Positions 18,664-27,124 of a stretch of DNA of 64,000 nt are shown here, piece after piece (position 1 is the first letter of the stretch; the number at the start of each line of letters is the position of its first letter). Under the pieces are notes generated by a model. It was given only the letters and a program-made list of their open reading frames with translations, did not search any database and was not told the DNA's origin. Source of the stretch: a virus; the IMG/VR virus record IMGVR_UViG_3300046787_000508, positions 124,001 to 188,000 of that record; one strand, 5' to 3'. A program made the position numbers and the translations under genes.

Positions 18664-19455
18664 TTATTGTGGTATAGACAATTTTTTATCTGTTATATCC
18701 GTTTTTAGTGTTAATAGCTTATTAATGTATCCATTTCTTCTAAGTAATTTGAAGGTTAAATTCTCATATGAGTATTCTCCACCTCTCTCTAATCCACTTT
18801 GTCTGAAACGTTTTATCTTATTTTTTAAGGATTTTATCTGATTTATTACGTCAGACCCAGATTTGGACTTTTCAATTAATTTATCAATTAACCTCATATA
18901 TTCCTCACCCTTCTCAATTATCTTAGAATCATCAATAAATTCTTTAGTTTTTTGAGGTTCAATTACCCACTTATCGTTTAGTACTGAATACACACCTGAA
19001 GAGACGTGTTTTTCGTCAACGTCTTGAACATATAATTCAACTTCGTACCCTTTTATCTTAATATTGTGATTTTCGTTCCACACGTCTTTTTTTGCATCCA
19101 AAAATTCTTTTACTAAATCGTGATATGCAGTGTTATTGATTTTGGTACTTTTTCCGTTTTCATCCATGTCAACTAATATATGTAAATCAACATCTGAAAA
19201 TTCTGACCAATTGTAATTTGATAATGAACCGGTTAATACAATATCGTGTATGAAAAAATCAACACCTAAGAAATCAATGAACGTATCTGAGATTTTTATT
19301 AATTTCTCCCTTACGTTACTATCCATTTTATACGTGTCTTTGATTTTTTTGAAGATATTAGAATCTAATTCATCTTTAGCCGAAAACGACTTTATGATTT
19401 TATTATCTAACTCACTATCTTCAAATAGTTCATCAACTAAGGATTTACCAATCAT
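18664..19455 (-). CDS. Nucleotidyltransferase-fold protein
   Basis: 263 residues. The minimal nucleotidyltransferase motif is visible: LTGSLSNYNWSEFSDVDLHI (~77-97), with the GS helix and the paired Asp in SDVDLHILVD. Such proteins transfer a nucleotide to a small molecule, RNA or protein. The acceptor is unknown. It overlaps the KTSC gene by 4 bases (ATGA). Its C-terminal half is helical and basic. Confidence 0.75.
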   Translation of the reverse strand: MIGKSLVDELFEDSELDNKIIKSFSAKDELDSNIFKKIKDTYKMDSNVREKLIKISDTFIDFLGVDFFIHDIVLTGSLSNYNWSEFSDVDLHILVDMDENGKSTKINNTAYHDLVKEFLDAKKDVWNENHNIKIKGYEVELYVQDVDEKHVSSGVYSVLNDKWVIEPQKTKEFIDDSKIIEKGEEYMRLIDKLIEKSKSGSDVINQIKSLKNKIKRFRQSGLERGGEYSYENLTFKLLRRNGYINKLLTLKTDITDKKLSIPQ

Positions 19456-19697
19456 TTAATTTTTTGAAATTTGTATTTTCCGTTTATATTACTACTGAAG
19501 TACTTACCTTGAGATTCTGACATCCTAAATTTAGTGAATTCTGACCAAGGAAACTTGTAGTACTCATAAATACCTCCGTTATTGAAAGTAATCGTTAATG
19601 TCTCATCTGTAGTGTTATATTGTGCAGATTTTATGTTGGATGACTTTATGTCAACATTAATGATTGTCCCGTTAATTTGTTCCGATATAATTCCCAT
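19452..19697 (-). CDS. KTSC-domain protein
   Basis: 81 residues that fit the small KTSC domain, found at the end of some lysyl-tRNA synthetases and as stand-alone phage proteins: SSNIKSAQYN, TLTITFNNGGIYEYYKFP, and the late SQGKYFSSNI. It is translationally coupled to the nucleotidyltransferase gene. The function of KTSC is not known. Confidence 0.75.
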   Translation of the reverse strand: MGIISEQINGTIINVDIKSSNIKSAQYNTTDETLTITFNNGGIYEYYKFPWSEFTKFRMSESQGKYFSSNINGKYKFQKIK

Positions 19698-19774
19698 ATT
19701 ATTTTATTTATGTTATAATATAATACATTTTAAGATAAATATCAACGGATATTTTTTGACATTTTGTCATTTAT

Positions 19775-19805
19775 TTGTTTTTTATTAAAATTTGTTTTAC
19801 ATTTG
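19775..19805 (+). promoter_or_regulatory. Bacteroidota-type promoter for the Clp-like gene
   Basis: TTG at 19775-19777, 20-nt spacer, TACATTTG at 19798-19805. This matches the Bacteroidota -33/-7 consensus TTG...TAnnTTTG and precedes the ATG at 19829. Confidence 0.75.
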
Positions 19806-19828
19806 TATCGAACTAAAAAACATATGAT

Positions 19829-21850
19829 ATGGCAGTAGATTTCTTTGAAGAAGGACCAAAACAAAATCAAAAGAGTAGAAGACCTGGTTCAACAACACCT
19901 ATTTTAGATAATTTTTCACGAGATTTAATAAAGTTAGCTGAAGAAGGTAAGATTGACCCGGTTGTGGGAAGAGATAAAGAAGTGAAACGTATTTCTCAAA
20001 TCTTATCTCGAAAGAAAAAAAATAATGCGGTAATCGTTGGGGATGCGGGTGTTGGTAAATCGGCGTTAGTTGAGAAGTTAGCCATACAAATCCATAAAGG
20101 TAATTGTCCAAACAATCTATTAGATAAACGTTTAGTATCGTTGGACCTTACATCATTAGTTGCAGGAACAAAATACCGAGGACAGTTCGAAGAACGTATT
20201 AAAGCAATTTTAAACGAATTACAAGAGAATCCAAATGTAATTGTTTTTATCGATGAATTACATACCATGGTTGGTGCAGGTAATGCGAGTGGTGCAATGG
20301 ATGCCGCTAATATACTAAAACCCGCATTAGCACGTGGTGAAATGCAATGTATCGGTGCAACCACTTTCGATGAGTATAAAAAACATATTGAGAAGGATAG
20401 CGCGCTTGTACGAAGATTTCAAAAGGTTACCTTAAAAGAACCGACATATAGTGAGACAACAGAAATTTTAAATAACTTATCCCCATCATATGAAGATTAC
20501 CACAAAGTATCTTACGGTGAGGATGTTATTGACACTATCGTATTATTGTCAGATAGATACATCACAGATAGACAATTTCCAGACAAAGCCATTGACATCC
20601 TTGATGAATTAGGTTCAGAGAAAAGAGTTTCAACTAAAGTCCCTGAAATAATTGAAGAATTGAAAAAGGAAGTTGAAGTTATTAGAGAAAAGAAACTTCA
20701 AGTTGTTAAGAGTCAAAATTACGAATTGGCGGCCAAGTTACGTGACGACGAAAAGAAAGTTCAGAAGAAATTAGAAGAAGAAAAAGAAAATTGGGTTATC
20801 TCACAAAGAGATAATAAAACTCCCGTAATTGTTGAGGATGTATACAAAATTGTATCGGAGATGACAGGTGTCCCAATCACTAAATTAGACGTTAATGAAA
20901 CTGAAAAATTACTTGATTTAGAAAATATACTTGGTGAAAGAGTAATCGGTCAAGATGAAGCAGTTTCTATCATCTCAAAATCAATTAGAAGAAGTCGTGT
21001 TGGGATAAAAGATACAAATAGACCAATCGGTTCATTTATATTTTTGGGTTCAACAGGTGTGGGTAAAACTCACTTGGCAAAATCAATTGCGAGTACATTG
21101 TTTGGTTCTGAGGATAATGTTATACGTGTTGACATGAGTGAATTCATGGAAAAACACAGTGTTTCTCGTTTGATTGGTTCTCCTCCGGGATACGTTGGTT
21201 ACGATGAAGGTGGTCAATTAACAGAGAAAGTGAAAAACAATCCATTCTCAGTTATTTTATTTGATGAAATAGAGAAAGCACATAAGGATGTCTTTAACTT
21301 ATTATTACAAATCTTAGACGAAGGACATTTAACGGATTCATTCGGTAGAAAAGTAAATTTTACCAACACTTTGATTATTTTAACATCTAACATAGGTGCC
21401 AAGAAAGTAGTTGAATTTGGTGGTGGTGTTGGATTCAACACATTATCTAAGGAGAGTCAGTCTGAACAAGTTAAAAAGACTATTATAGATAAGTCATTAA
21501 AACAACAATTTAGTCCCGAATTTTTAAATCGTATAGACGATATCATCATCTTCAACCCATTGACCGATGATGTTTTAAATAAGATTATCACTATCGAACT
21601 TAATAAATTAGTTAAACGACTTGCAGAGAAAAAGTACGATATTGTTTTTGATAAAAGTGTGAACGATAAAATCCTTTCAATGAACAAAAATGAAGGATAC
21701 GGTGCACGACCTATTAAACGAATCATTCAAAATTTATGTGAAGATTTCTTGAGTGATGAGATTTTAAGAGGTAAAATAAAAGAAGGTAAATTAACAAATA
21801 TTAAGTGTAATAACGATGGTGTATTGTTAATTGGAAAAAAATTATTGTAA
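19829..21850 (+). CDS. ClpC-like AAA+ unfoldase lacking the N-terminal domain
   Basis: 673 residues, shorter than the ~810-850 of ClpC because the Clp N domain is absent. Walker A GDAGVGKS (71-78), Walker B VIVFIDELH (137-144), short coiled middle region (~275-325) like the ClpC M domain, second Walker A GSTGVGKT (407-414), sensor/arginine regions intact. A VGF tripeptide (534-536) stands where ClpC docks ClpP. It could deliver substrates to host ClpP. It has a host-type promoter, so it is probably expressed early. Confidence 0.88.
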   Translation: MAVDFFEEGPKQNQKSRRPGSTTPILDNFSRDLIKLAEEGKIDPVVGRDKEVKRISQILSRKKKNNAVIVGDAGVGKSALVEKLAIQIHKGNCPNNLLDKRLVSLDLTSLVAGTKYRGQFEERIKAILNELQENPNVIVFIDELHTMVGAGNASGAMDAANILKPALARGEMQCIGATTFDEYKKHIEKDSALVRRFQKVTLKEPTYSETTEILNNLSPSYEDYHKVSYGEDVIDTIVLLSDRYITDRQFPDKAIDILDELGSEKRVSTKVPEIIEELKKEVEVIREKKLQVVKSQNYELAAKLRDDEKKVQKKLEEEKENWVISQRDNKTPVIVEDVYKIVSEMTGVPITKLDVNETEKLLDLENILGERVIGQDEAVSIISKSIRRSRVGIKDTNRPIGSFIFLGSTGVGKTHLAKSIASTLFGSEDNVIRVDMSEFMEKHSVSRLIGSPPGYVGYDEGGQLTEKVKNNPFSVILFDEIEKAHKDVFNLLLQILDEGHLTDSFGRKVNFTNTLIILTSNIGAKKVVEFGGGVGFNTLSKESQSEQVKKTIIDKSLKQQFSPEFLNRIDDIIIFNPLTDDVLNKIITIELNKLVKRLAEKKYDIVFDKSVNDKILSMNKNEGYGARPIKRIIQNLCEDFLSDEILRGKIKEGKLTNIKCNNDGVLLIGKKLL

Positions 21851-21964
21851 ATATTTGACTTTTTAATAAAGTTATATATATTTATATCTCGGAGGTTCTC
21901 TTTGTCGATTACCTTTTCGTTTTTTTTTCATAAGTAAATGGGGTTGAACCCATTGAAAGACCTT

Positions 21965-21994
21965 AAACCCCGACAACCTGTTGGGGTTTTTTTA
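21965..21994 (+). terminator. Terminator downstream of the Clp-like gene
   Basis: AACCCC / GGGGTT hairpin followed by TTTTTTTATTT. Confidence 0.75.
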
Positions 21995-22037
21995 TTTAAA
22001 TTTGGTATTGTCAGAAATAAAGTGTATATTTACTATA

Positions 22038-22214
22038 ATGAAAAAATATATTTTAGTATTCGCGGTTATTGTATCGATTACAATGGCGGCATGTGGTTCT
22101 AAGTCTACCACAAACGAAGCAACAGACTCAACAGCTACTCAAGTTGATAGTACTGCAGTATCTGCGGACTCAACAACGGCTCAAATCCCTGCAGATTCAG
22201 CTGCAACAAAATAA
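22038..22214 (+). CDS. Small lipoprotein
   Basis: 58 residues. Lipoprotein signal peptide: MKKYILVFAVIVSITMAAC with cysteine 19, then a Thr/Ser/Asp/Ala-rich mature part. The ATG at 22038 is chosen over upstream in-frame ATGs because only it gives a proper signal peptide. It would be anchored to a host membrane. Function unknown. Confidence 0.75.
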   Translation: MKKYILVFAVIVSITMAACGSKSTTNEATDSTATQVDSTAVSADSTTAQIPADSAATK

Positions 22215-22216
22215 AA

Positions 22217-22239
22217 ATGGGGCTTCGGCCCTATTTTTC
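22217..22239 (+). terminator. Terminator after the small lipoprotein gene
   Basis: GGGGC-TTCG-GCCC tetraloop hairpin followed by TATTTTTC. Confidence 0.75.
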
Positions 22240-22252
22240 AATTTTTAACATT

Positions 22253-22426
22253 ATGAGAGAAAATTCAAAAGAAAAGGTGCTATTTGTATTAAACATGGCA
22301 TTACTTGTTTTATTGTGGTTCACAATAAATGTTTATCGGACTAAATTATCTGTTATAGAAAAAAGAGTAACGGTTTTAGAACAAAAAATGAATTCACAAG
22401 AAACAAAGGTGGTAAACGAAAAATAA
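22253..22426 (+). CDS. Small single-pass membrane protein
   Basis: 57 residues: a short charged N-terminus, one membrane helix (VLFVLNMALLVLLWFTI, ~9-26) and a coiled-coil-like tail (SVIEKRVTVLEQKM). The ATG at 22253 is used because the earlier ATG at 22217 lies inside the terminator hairpin. A lysis-regulator or spanin-like role is possible but unsupported. Confidence 0.6.
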   Translation: MRENSKEKVLFVLNMALLVLLWFTINVYRTKLSVIEKRVTVLEQKMNSQETKVVNEK

Positions 22427-22452
22427 CTACCCCTAATTTAATAAAACAATAC

Positions 22453-22773
22453 ATGGCAGCTAAAAAAGAACCATACATTCGATTGGAAATCAATACCAAT
22501 CACCAAGATTTTACAGATTTCTACGACACCAATAAAGAAATAATTTATAAGTCAATCGTGGAAGTTTTCGAGGGTCTAAAGACATCCAGAAAGAAAACCT
22601 TAAAACTTTTAGTTGTTAGTCAAATAAGTGGATTGGAATGGGACACCGAATTTAACTTCTCCAAAACTGAAACAAAAATATTAGTAAGGGACGTTATTCC
22701 ATATTTTGAACAAATTGAAGATTACGAAACTTGTTTAAAAATAAAAAATTTACATTACGAGTTGACAATGTAA
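22453..22773 (+). CDS. Hypothetical small cytoplasmic protein
   Basis: 106 residues, alpha/beta, charged, no signal peptide. DTNKEIIYKSIVEVFEGLKT and the ending DYETCLKIKNLHYEL are typical of small uncharacterised phage proteins. It lies 26 bases after the membrane protein gene and is followed by a terminator. Confidence 0.65.
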   Translation: MAAKKEPYIRLEINTNHQDFTDFYDTNKEIIYKSIVEVFEGLKTSRKKTLKLLVVSQISGLEWDTEFNFSKTETKILVRDVIPYFEQIEDYETCLKIKNLHYELTM

Positions 22774-22835
22774 TTTTTATAGTTTATATTTTAATAGTAT
22801 CAATCGTAAGAGATACGTTTATTTATTTTTGTCAT

Positions 22836-22870
22836 ATCCCTCGTTGTTTCTACTTCGGGGGATTTTTTTT
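22836..22870 (+). terminator. Terminator hairpin
   Basis: ATCCCTCG / CGGGGGAT stem followed by eight T residues. Confidence 0.7.
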
Positions 22871-22966
22871 GTATTATATAAAGAACTTGTGGTTATTATC
22901 CTATTTTTCTTGGTATTTTAACACTTTTGTTGTATTTTTCTAATAATTATATAAAAAAAATACAAT

Positions 22967-23104
22967 ATGTTAAACTTACTAATATCTCTACTAATACTAT
23001 GTTCCACGTTAGGTGCAACAATTTCTAAAATAACTACGGATTACGGTGTTAGAAAACAAAGACAACACACGAGACCGTTAAGATTAGATAAAGATGTGTT
23101 ATAG
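22967..23104 (+). CDS. Very small membrane peptide
   Basis: 45 residues starting MLNLLISLLILCSTLGATIS, a membrane or signal-like helix, then a basic tail (RKQRQHTRPLRL). The stop is TAG at 23102-23104, one of the few TAG ends in the window. It overlaps the end of the convergent gene by 6 bases. Real translation is likely but not certain. Confidence 0.45.
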   Translation: MLNLLISLLILCSTLGATISKITTDYGVRKQRQHTRPLRLDKDVL

Positions 23105-24535
23105 CATCATTCTTGAACCAATTAAGAAATTGTTAGTCACAGTAGTTCCAGGTTGAGTATTAAGACTCATCTTGTAATTTAAACTTAGACCAAACCTTCT
23201 CGATAATTTTAAATCAAAACTACTACCAATCAAAAAACCAAAATGTCTACCAACGGTTGTTCCTCCCGTTACTGTGTTATAGTTAATTGGTGAGTACGTC
23301 GTAAAAATTTGTGGAGATATGGTGACTTTCTTACTATATTGGAAAGGTTTTGTCCAAAATACTATTGTTGATGTTGTTAAATTCAAATCGTATTTATCTT
23401 CTTGATTTTTTAATAATAAATTAACCATACCGATGTTATAACCATAGGTACCGAATTTCGGGTGGGGTTTTATGTATGTATATCCGACTAAACCCATCCA
23501 TGTACCATTTAGGTACGCAAACGTTGTTGAGTAACTGTGGATTGAATTTAACATTCCCTTATCATCCAATTTCATTTGAGTCATTCCCGTTGAGAATGCA
23601 AATTGATTTAATGTTGACCAAATCATTAAATTGACACTGTATGACTTATCACCCATTAAAGATGATTTAGATATACCTAACGATAACATTGCACTATATT
23701 GACCATCAGGACTTTCGGTGGTTGCCAAATCTGATGCAACTAATGTTGGGTTTTGTGATTGTTGTTTTTTCTTTTCGTCTTTTTTCTTCTCTTCTTCTTT
23801 CTTTTTCTCCTCTTTAGATTCTTCTTTTTTCTCTTCTTTAGATTCTGATTTTGATTCCTCTTTCTTTTCCTCACTTTTAGTTTCCGATTTTGATTCACTT
23901 TTAGTTTCAGAACTACTTTCTGATTTTGTTTCAGATGAACTTGAACCACTACTTTCCGAACTTGAACTACTAGATGATGAACTCGAACTACTAGATGAGG
24001 ATGTTGAACCTCCAGTGTTTGTTGAAGATGAACTACTTGTGGATGCCGAACTACTTGCTGCCGATGATGCTGAACCACTCGCGGCTGACGACGCCGAATT
24101 ACTTGCTGCGGATGACGCAGAACTACTCGCAGCTGATGAGGCGGCACTACTCGCGGCAGATGATGCGGCACTACTTGCCGCTGCAGTTGCGGCCGATGTG
24201 GCGGCTGCAGTTGCGGCTTGAGTTACGGCTTGGGTTACCGTTTGTTGAACTGTCTGTTGAACTACGGTAGCCGCAGGGCATGGTAATGACGAATACGTGG
24301 CATATGTGGTTTGTAACCACACCTGTAATTGTCCTGATTGTACTTCTGACGGTGTAAATGTTCTTACATCACCATAAAAAGATACAACAGCATTACCATT
24401 AACATATACGGTTTTTGCCGTTCTCACTTCCCCCGTACACTTATCAATGAAGGTTTGTGTAAATGTCTGTCCATTAACTTTTTGTGAAAGTAATGAAAAC
24501 AATAAAACTACGAATATAAAAAGATATCTTTTCAT
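23099..24535 (-). CDS. Exported protein with Ala/Ser and Lys/Glu repeats and a beta-rich C-terminus
   Basis: 478 residues. Sec signal peptide at 1-23 (MKRYLFIFVVLLFSLLSQKVNGQ). Residues ~95-165 are Ala/Ser repeats, ~165-205 Ser-rich, ~205-265 Ser/Lys/Glu repeats, and ~270-478 beta-rich with alternating aromatic residues like an outer-membrane or surface domain. The repetitive part could be a flexible stalk. An 11-residue leader ORF (24532-24567) overlaps its start codon. Function unknown. Confidence 0.7.
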   Translation of the reverse strand: MKRYLFIFVVLLFSLLSQKVNGQTFTQTFIDKCTGEVRTAKTVYVNGNAVVSFYGDVRTFTPSEVQSGQLQVWLQTTYATYSSLPCPAATVVQQTVQQTVTQAVTQAATAAATSAATAAASSAASSAASSAASSAASSSASSAASNSASSAASGSASSAASSSASTSSSSSTNTGGSTSSSSSSSSSSSSSSSESSGSSSSETKSESSSETKSESKSETKSEEKKEESKSESKEEKKEESKEEKKKEEEKKKDEKKKQQSQNPTLVASDLATTESPDGQYSAMLSLGISKSSLMGDKSYSVNLMIWSTLNQFAFSTGMTQMKLDDKGMLNSIHSYSTTFAYLNGTWMGLVGYTYIKPHPKFGTYGYNIGMVNLLLKNQEDKYDLNLTTSTIVFWTKPFQYSKKVTISPQIFTTYSPINYNTVTGGTTVGRHFGFLIGSSFDLKLSRRFGLSLNYKMSLNTQPGTTVTNNFLIGSRMML

Positions 24536-24567
24536 ATGATTCTATTGTTGTTTATAATTTTTGTCAT
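24532..24567 (-). promoter_or_regulatory. Leader mini-ORF overlapping the start of the gene at 24535
   Basis: Just after a TATTTATAGT box, ATGACAAAAATT opens an 11-codon frame (MTKIINNNRII) whose TGA overlaps the ATG of the exported protein (ATATGA). This is a classic layout for coupled re-initiation. Confidence 0.5.
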
Positions 24568-24582
24568 AACTATAAATACTAA

Positions 24583-24607
24583 AAAAGGAGGTTAATAAAC
24601 CTCCTTT
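24583..24607 (-). terminator. Terminator after the CsgG-like gene
   Basis: AAAGGAGGTT / AACCTCCTTT hairpin followed on the minus strand by TTTT. Confidence 0.8.
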
Positions 24608-24633
24608 ATATAAATCAAATTGTAAATTACGTA

Positions 24634-25356
24634 TTACTTAGTAAAAATCCCCTTTTTAATCATTCTATCCAAAATATTAGCACATGCAATATCTAAAGCT
24701 TTCTTTGTGGATATTGAAATTGTAGATTGATTGAATTTTATTGGGTCTACAGTTGCGTCAGATAAAAGTGTTAATTCTCTATTTGTCTTAGCCTCACCTA
24801 ATCCAGAACCCGCGAAAACAACCCCTGTTTCTGCGTCTGTAAATCTAACCTGTAAACCAATACGAGTGACCATATTATCTCTAATACCATCTTTCATATT
24901 AATAGTTTCATCTTCAGATATAGAATAATCGTAACATTCAATTGTAACGAAATACTTCGCCAAATTAATCTTACCACGACCATCTAATTTATTTTCAGAA
25001 ATACCCGCTTGAGATGCTTGAAATTGTTTTACCATACGGTTTTTTATTTCTGTTGATGACTCAGTGAATTTAAAACGATTTAAATTTTCCAAATACTCCA
25101 TTGAAATATTTGCAACACCTAATCCTACTCTTTTTTCCTTTAACTCGGGATACATTTCGTATACTTCATCTGAGATTCCACACTTAAGTATTTGAATCGG
25201 AATTTGAGGACCCTCATAATCCATATAAGCGGATATGTCTTTTTTCTTTTCAAAGTCCGCTTTATACTCTTCAGTTTTTGTTTTACCGATTGTTTGTGCT
25301 GTAGATACGAAACTAAAGAACATACAAACTAATAATAATGATAATGTTTTTTTCAT
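24634..25356 (-). CDS. CsgG-like exported protein
   Basis: 240 residues from the ATG at 25356, which gives a signal peptide (MKKTLSLLLVCMFFSFVSTA); an earlier ATG would add 13 residues before it. The CsgG-family pattern is visible: a predicted strand VGLGVANISMEYL, an AKYFVTIECYDYSI strand, LQVRFTDAETGVVFAGSG, and a C-terminal helix LDIACANILDRMIKK. CsgG forms an outer-membrane secretion pore for curli. No lipobox is present, so whether this one forms a pore is uncertain. Confidence 0.65.
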   Translation of the reverse strand: MKKTLSLLLVCMFFSFVSTAQTIGKTKTEEYKADFEKKKDISAYMDYEGPQIPIQILKCGISDEVYEMYPELKEKRVGLGVANISMEYLENLNRFKFTESSTEIKNRMVKQFQASQAGISENKLDGRGKINLAKYFVTIECYDYSISEDETINMKDGIRDNMVTRIGLQVRFTDAETGVVFAGSGLGEAKTNRELTLLSDATVDPIKFNQSTISISTKKALDIACANILDRMIKKGIFTK

Positions 25357-25370
25357 AATAATGTGTTTAT

Positions 25371-25577
25371 TTAATATCTTTTCGGCCAAGACCAACCTTT
25401 TTTAATACCACGAAGACCTAATAATGTTGAAAATCCAAAAAATTGAATAACCCATAATATGCCGGCCCAATTGGTCGTCTTTAATTCATGGTCAAACACA
25501 ATGGTTAATGTCACCATGTAAATTATAAGTGAATAAAACAAAATAACTTGTTCATATCTTAAAAACCAATTTTTCAT
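25371..25577 (-). CDS. Small two-helix membrane protein
   Basis: 68 residues with two membrane segments (VILFYSLIIYMVTLTIVF and WAGILWVIQFFGFSTLLGL) and a basic end. It lies in a run of small membrane genes, starts 4 bases after the previous stop and ends 14 bases before the CsgG-like start. A holin-like role is possible. Confidence 0.6.
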   Translation of the reverse strand: MKNWFLRYEQVILFYSLIIYMVTLTIVFDHELKTTNWAGILWVIQFFGFSTLLGLRGIKKGWSWPKRY

Positions 25578-25580
25578 AAC

Positions 25581-25811
25581 TTAGTTGTTTACGGGACCTT
25601 CGTACCAAATGTTATCAGGATTGTTTTTAAATCTTCCATCAATTTTCCATGTCACCTTATTTGAAATGTCTCTCATTCTATCTTGTTGATTCGTAAATTC
25701 AAGATAAATAAAAAACACTTGTGTTGACAGGGCAACTACAATCCATACCATTGTAAGGATTAGAAATGAGTTAAAAAGTAACTCACTTGTTTTGTTCAAT
25801 ATTTTTGTCAT
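25581..25811 (-). CDS. Small single-pass membrane protein
   Basis: 76 residues beginning MTKILNKTSELL, with one membrane helix (SFLILTMVWIVVALSTQVFF, ~15-35) and a polar tail. A TATTTATAAT box precedes it. The MTKI start matches other genes and leader ORFs nearby. Confidence 0.6.
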   Translation of the reverse strand: MTKILNKTSELLFNSFLILTMVWIVVALSTQVFFIYLEFTNQQDRMRDISNKVTWKIDGRFKNNPDNIWYEGPVNN

Positions 25812-25839
25812 AATATATTGTTTTATTATAAATATAAAA

Positions 25840-25862
25840 AAAGGGAGATAAATCCCCCTTTA
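25840..25862 (-). terminator. Terminator hairpin
   Basis: AAAGGGGGA / TCCCTTT-type stem on the minus strand followed by a T tract, just past the stop of 25864-26112. Confidence 0.65.
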
Positions 25863-25863
25863 A

Positions 25864-26112
25864 TTATCCTTCATTTTCTTCTTTCTTCTTATGTGTGAAT
25901 TTATCCACCGTATCCGCACCCATACCAATTCCCGTTATAATCATAACGGCATTTACTAAGTCAGGTGACGGAGCAAAATCGGCATGTGAGAACGAATTTA
26001 AAATCATTGTAACACATAAAAATAGTGCACCAATCATAGCGATTACCGGTTTTACCGATATTGAACCTCTTTCATCTTTGAAAAGTTCGATAACCCATTC
26101 TTTAAATTTCAT
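25864..26112 (-). CDS. Holin-like two-helix membrane protein
   Basis: 82 residues. A charged N-terminus (KEWVIELFKDERGS), two membrane helices (VIAMIGALFLCVTMILNSF ~24-42 and LVNAVMIITGIGMGADTV ~55-72) and a Lys/Glu-rich tail (KKKEENEG) match small phage holins. No endolysin is adjacent; the M23 peptidase is far away. A 7-codon leader ORF (MTKINKL) overlaps its start. Confidence 0.5.
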   Translation of the reverse strand: MKFKEWVIELFKDERGSISVKPVIAMIGALFLCVTMILNSFSHADFAPSPDLVNAVMIITGIGMGADTVDKFTHKKKEENEG

Positions 26113-26132
26113 AGTTTATTTATTTTTGTCAT
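26109..26132 (-). promoter_or_regulatory. Leader mini-ORF overlapping the start of the gene at 26112
   Basis: ATGACAAAAATAAATAAACTATGA encodes MTKINKL and its TGA overlaps the ATG of the downstream gene, the same design as at 24532-24567. Confidence 0.5.
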
Positions 26133-26140
26133 TTTATTTA

Positions 26141-26743
26141 TTAACCTTCCATGTCCATTTCGGCATATTCGTCTTTTACTTTACCACACTTCAAACATTC
26201 CTCAGTTCCATCACCATCTAAATCACCCCAAACGTGTTCACATTGTCTGTGGGCGAAATATTCGTCAATTTTACCGTCACCGTCAAAGTCTAAACCGTCC
26301 ATAACACCATCACCATCCTCGTCAATCTCAACTCCCTTTTTCTCAGGTTGGTCACTTACTTGGACATCTTGTCCAACTTCTGACGATTCTGTTAACACTA
26401 ATGGCGTTGTTGACATTGGTACAATCGGATTATTAGGACCATCTGCGGTATTACTTAAGGAAATTCCATCTTCTTCGTCCATTTTCTGAACTAACATTTT
26501 ATCCTTATCAGTATCACTAAACCAATAGTCAATGATTTTACCGTAAGAACCAATGAAAGCACCTAACATTAATAATAATAATTCTTTCCATTCAGCTGAT
26601 GCCGCTGTGTTTGTGGTTATTGCTCCAAAAATACCACCGATAATTATCATAAATCCACCCAATACCATCGCAGAAATATACCATCTACGTTGCATCATTG
26701 AATTTAATAGTTCTTTAAACCCACTTGGTTGTTGTTCAGCCAT
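26141..26743 (-). CDS. Membrane protein with calcium-binding-type Asp repeats
   Basis: 200 residues. Two membrane helices (ISAMVLGGFMIIIGGIFGAI ~18-37 and ELLLLMLGAFIGSYGKII ~50-67), then a polar region and, at ~135-175, repeated calcium-loop motifs (DEDGDGVMDG, DFDGDGKIDE, DLDGDGTEE). A Cys pair CEHVW...CLKCG may bind zinc. It lies in the membrane-protein cluster. A role at the host envelope is inferred. Confidence 0.6.
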   Translation of the reverse strand: MAEQQPSGFKELLNSMMQRRWYISAMVLGGFMIIIGGIFGAITTNTAASAEWKELLLLMLGAFIGSYGKIIDYWFSDTDKDKMLVQKMDEEDGISLSNTADGPNNPIVPMSTTPLVLTESSEVGQDVQVSDQPEKKGVEIDEDGDGVMDGLDFDGDGKIDEYFAHRQCEHVWGDLDGDGTEECLKCGKVKDEYAEMDMEG

Positions 26744-26773
26744 ATTCTTTTAAATTTTTAACTTTTTAATTTA

Positions 26774-27100
26774 TTACCACTGAGCAGGTTTTTCCTTAAA
26801 CTCATCACCTTCTTTTTTCTTAGGTGCCGGAGCAGGTGCAGGTGCCGATTGTTGTGTAGGTGTTGCCTTTTCTTTAATGATAACTGTTTTACCAGCTGCG
26901 GCTGATTGTTGTTGTGCTTGTTGATTTGAGTTTGTAATGTTAATTACCGGTGCGGCTTGTACGGGTGCAGGTTCGTCACCACCACCTCCAAGTAAACTAG
27001 CAGCCCAAACACCACCCGCAGTTACTATTGTACCTAAAGTACCGATTATGGTTTTTTTCAACCCACTCATTGTTCCGTCGTTTTCTGTTTCTTCTGACAT
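26774..27100 (-). CDS. Single-pass membrane protein with Pro/Ala/Gln-rich tail
   Basis: 108 residues. One membrane helix (TIIGTLGTIVTAGGVWAASLL ~16-36), then Gln/Ala- and Pro/Lys-rich low complexity (APAPAPKKKEGDEF). Function unknown; located in the run of membrane genes. Confidence 0.55.
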   Translation of the reverse strand: MSEETENDGTMSGLKKTIIGTLGTIVTAGGVWAASLLGGGGDEPAPVQAAPVINITNSNQQAQQQSAAAGKTVIIKEKATPTQQSAPAPAPAPKKKEGDEFKEKPAQW

Positions 27101-27124
27101 AATTCTATTTTTAATTTTTTTTTA

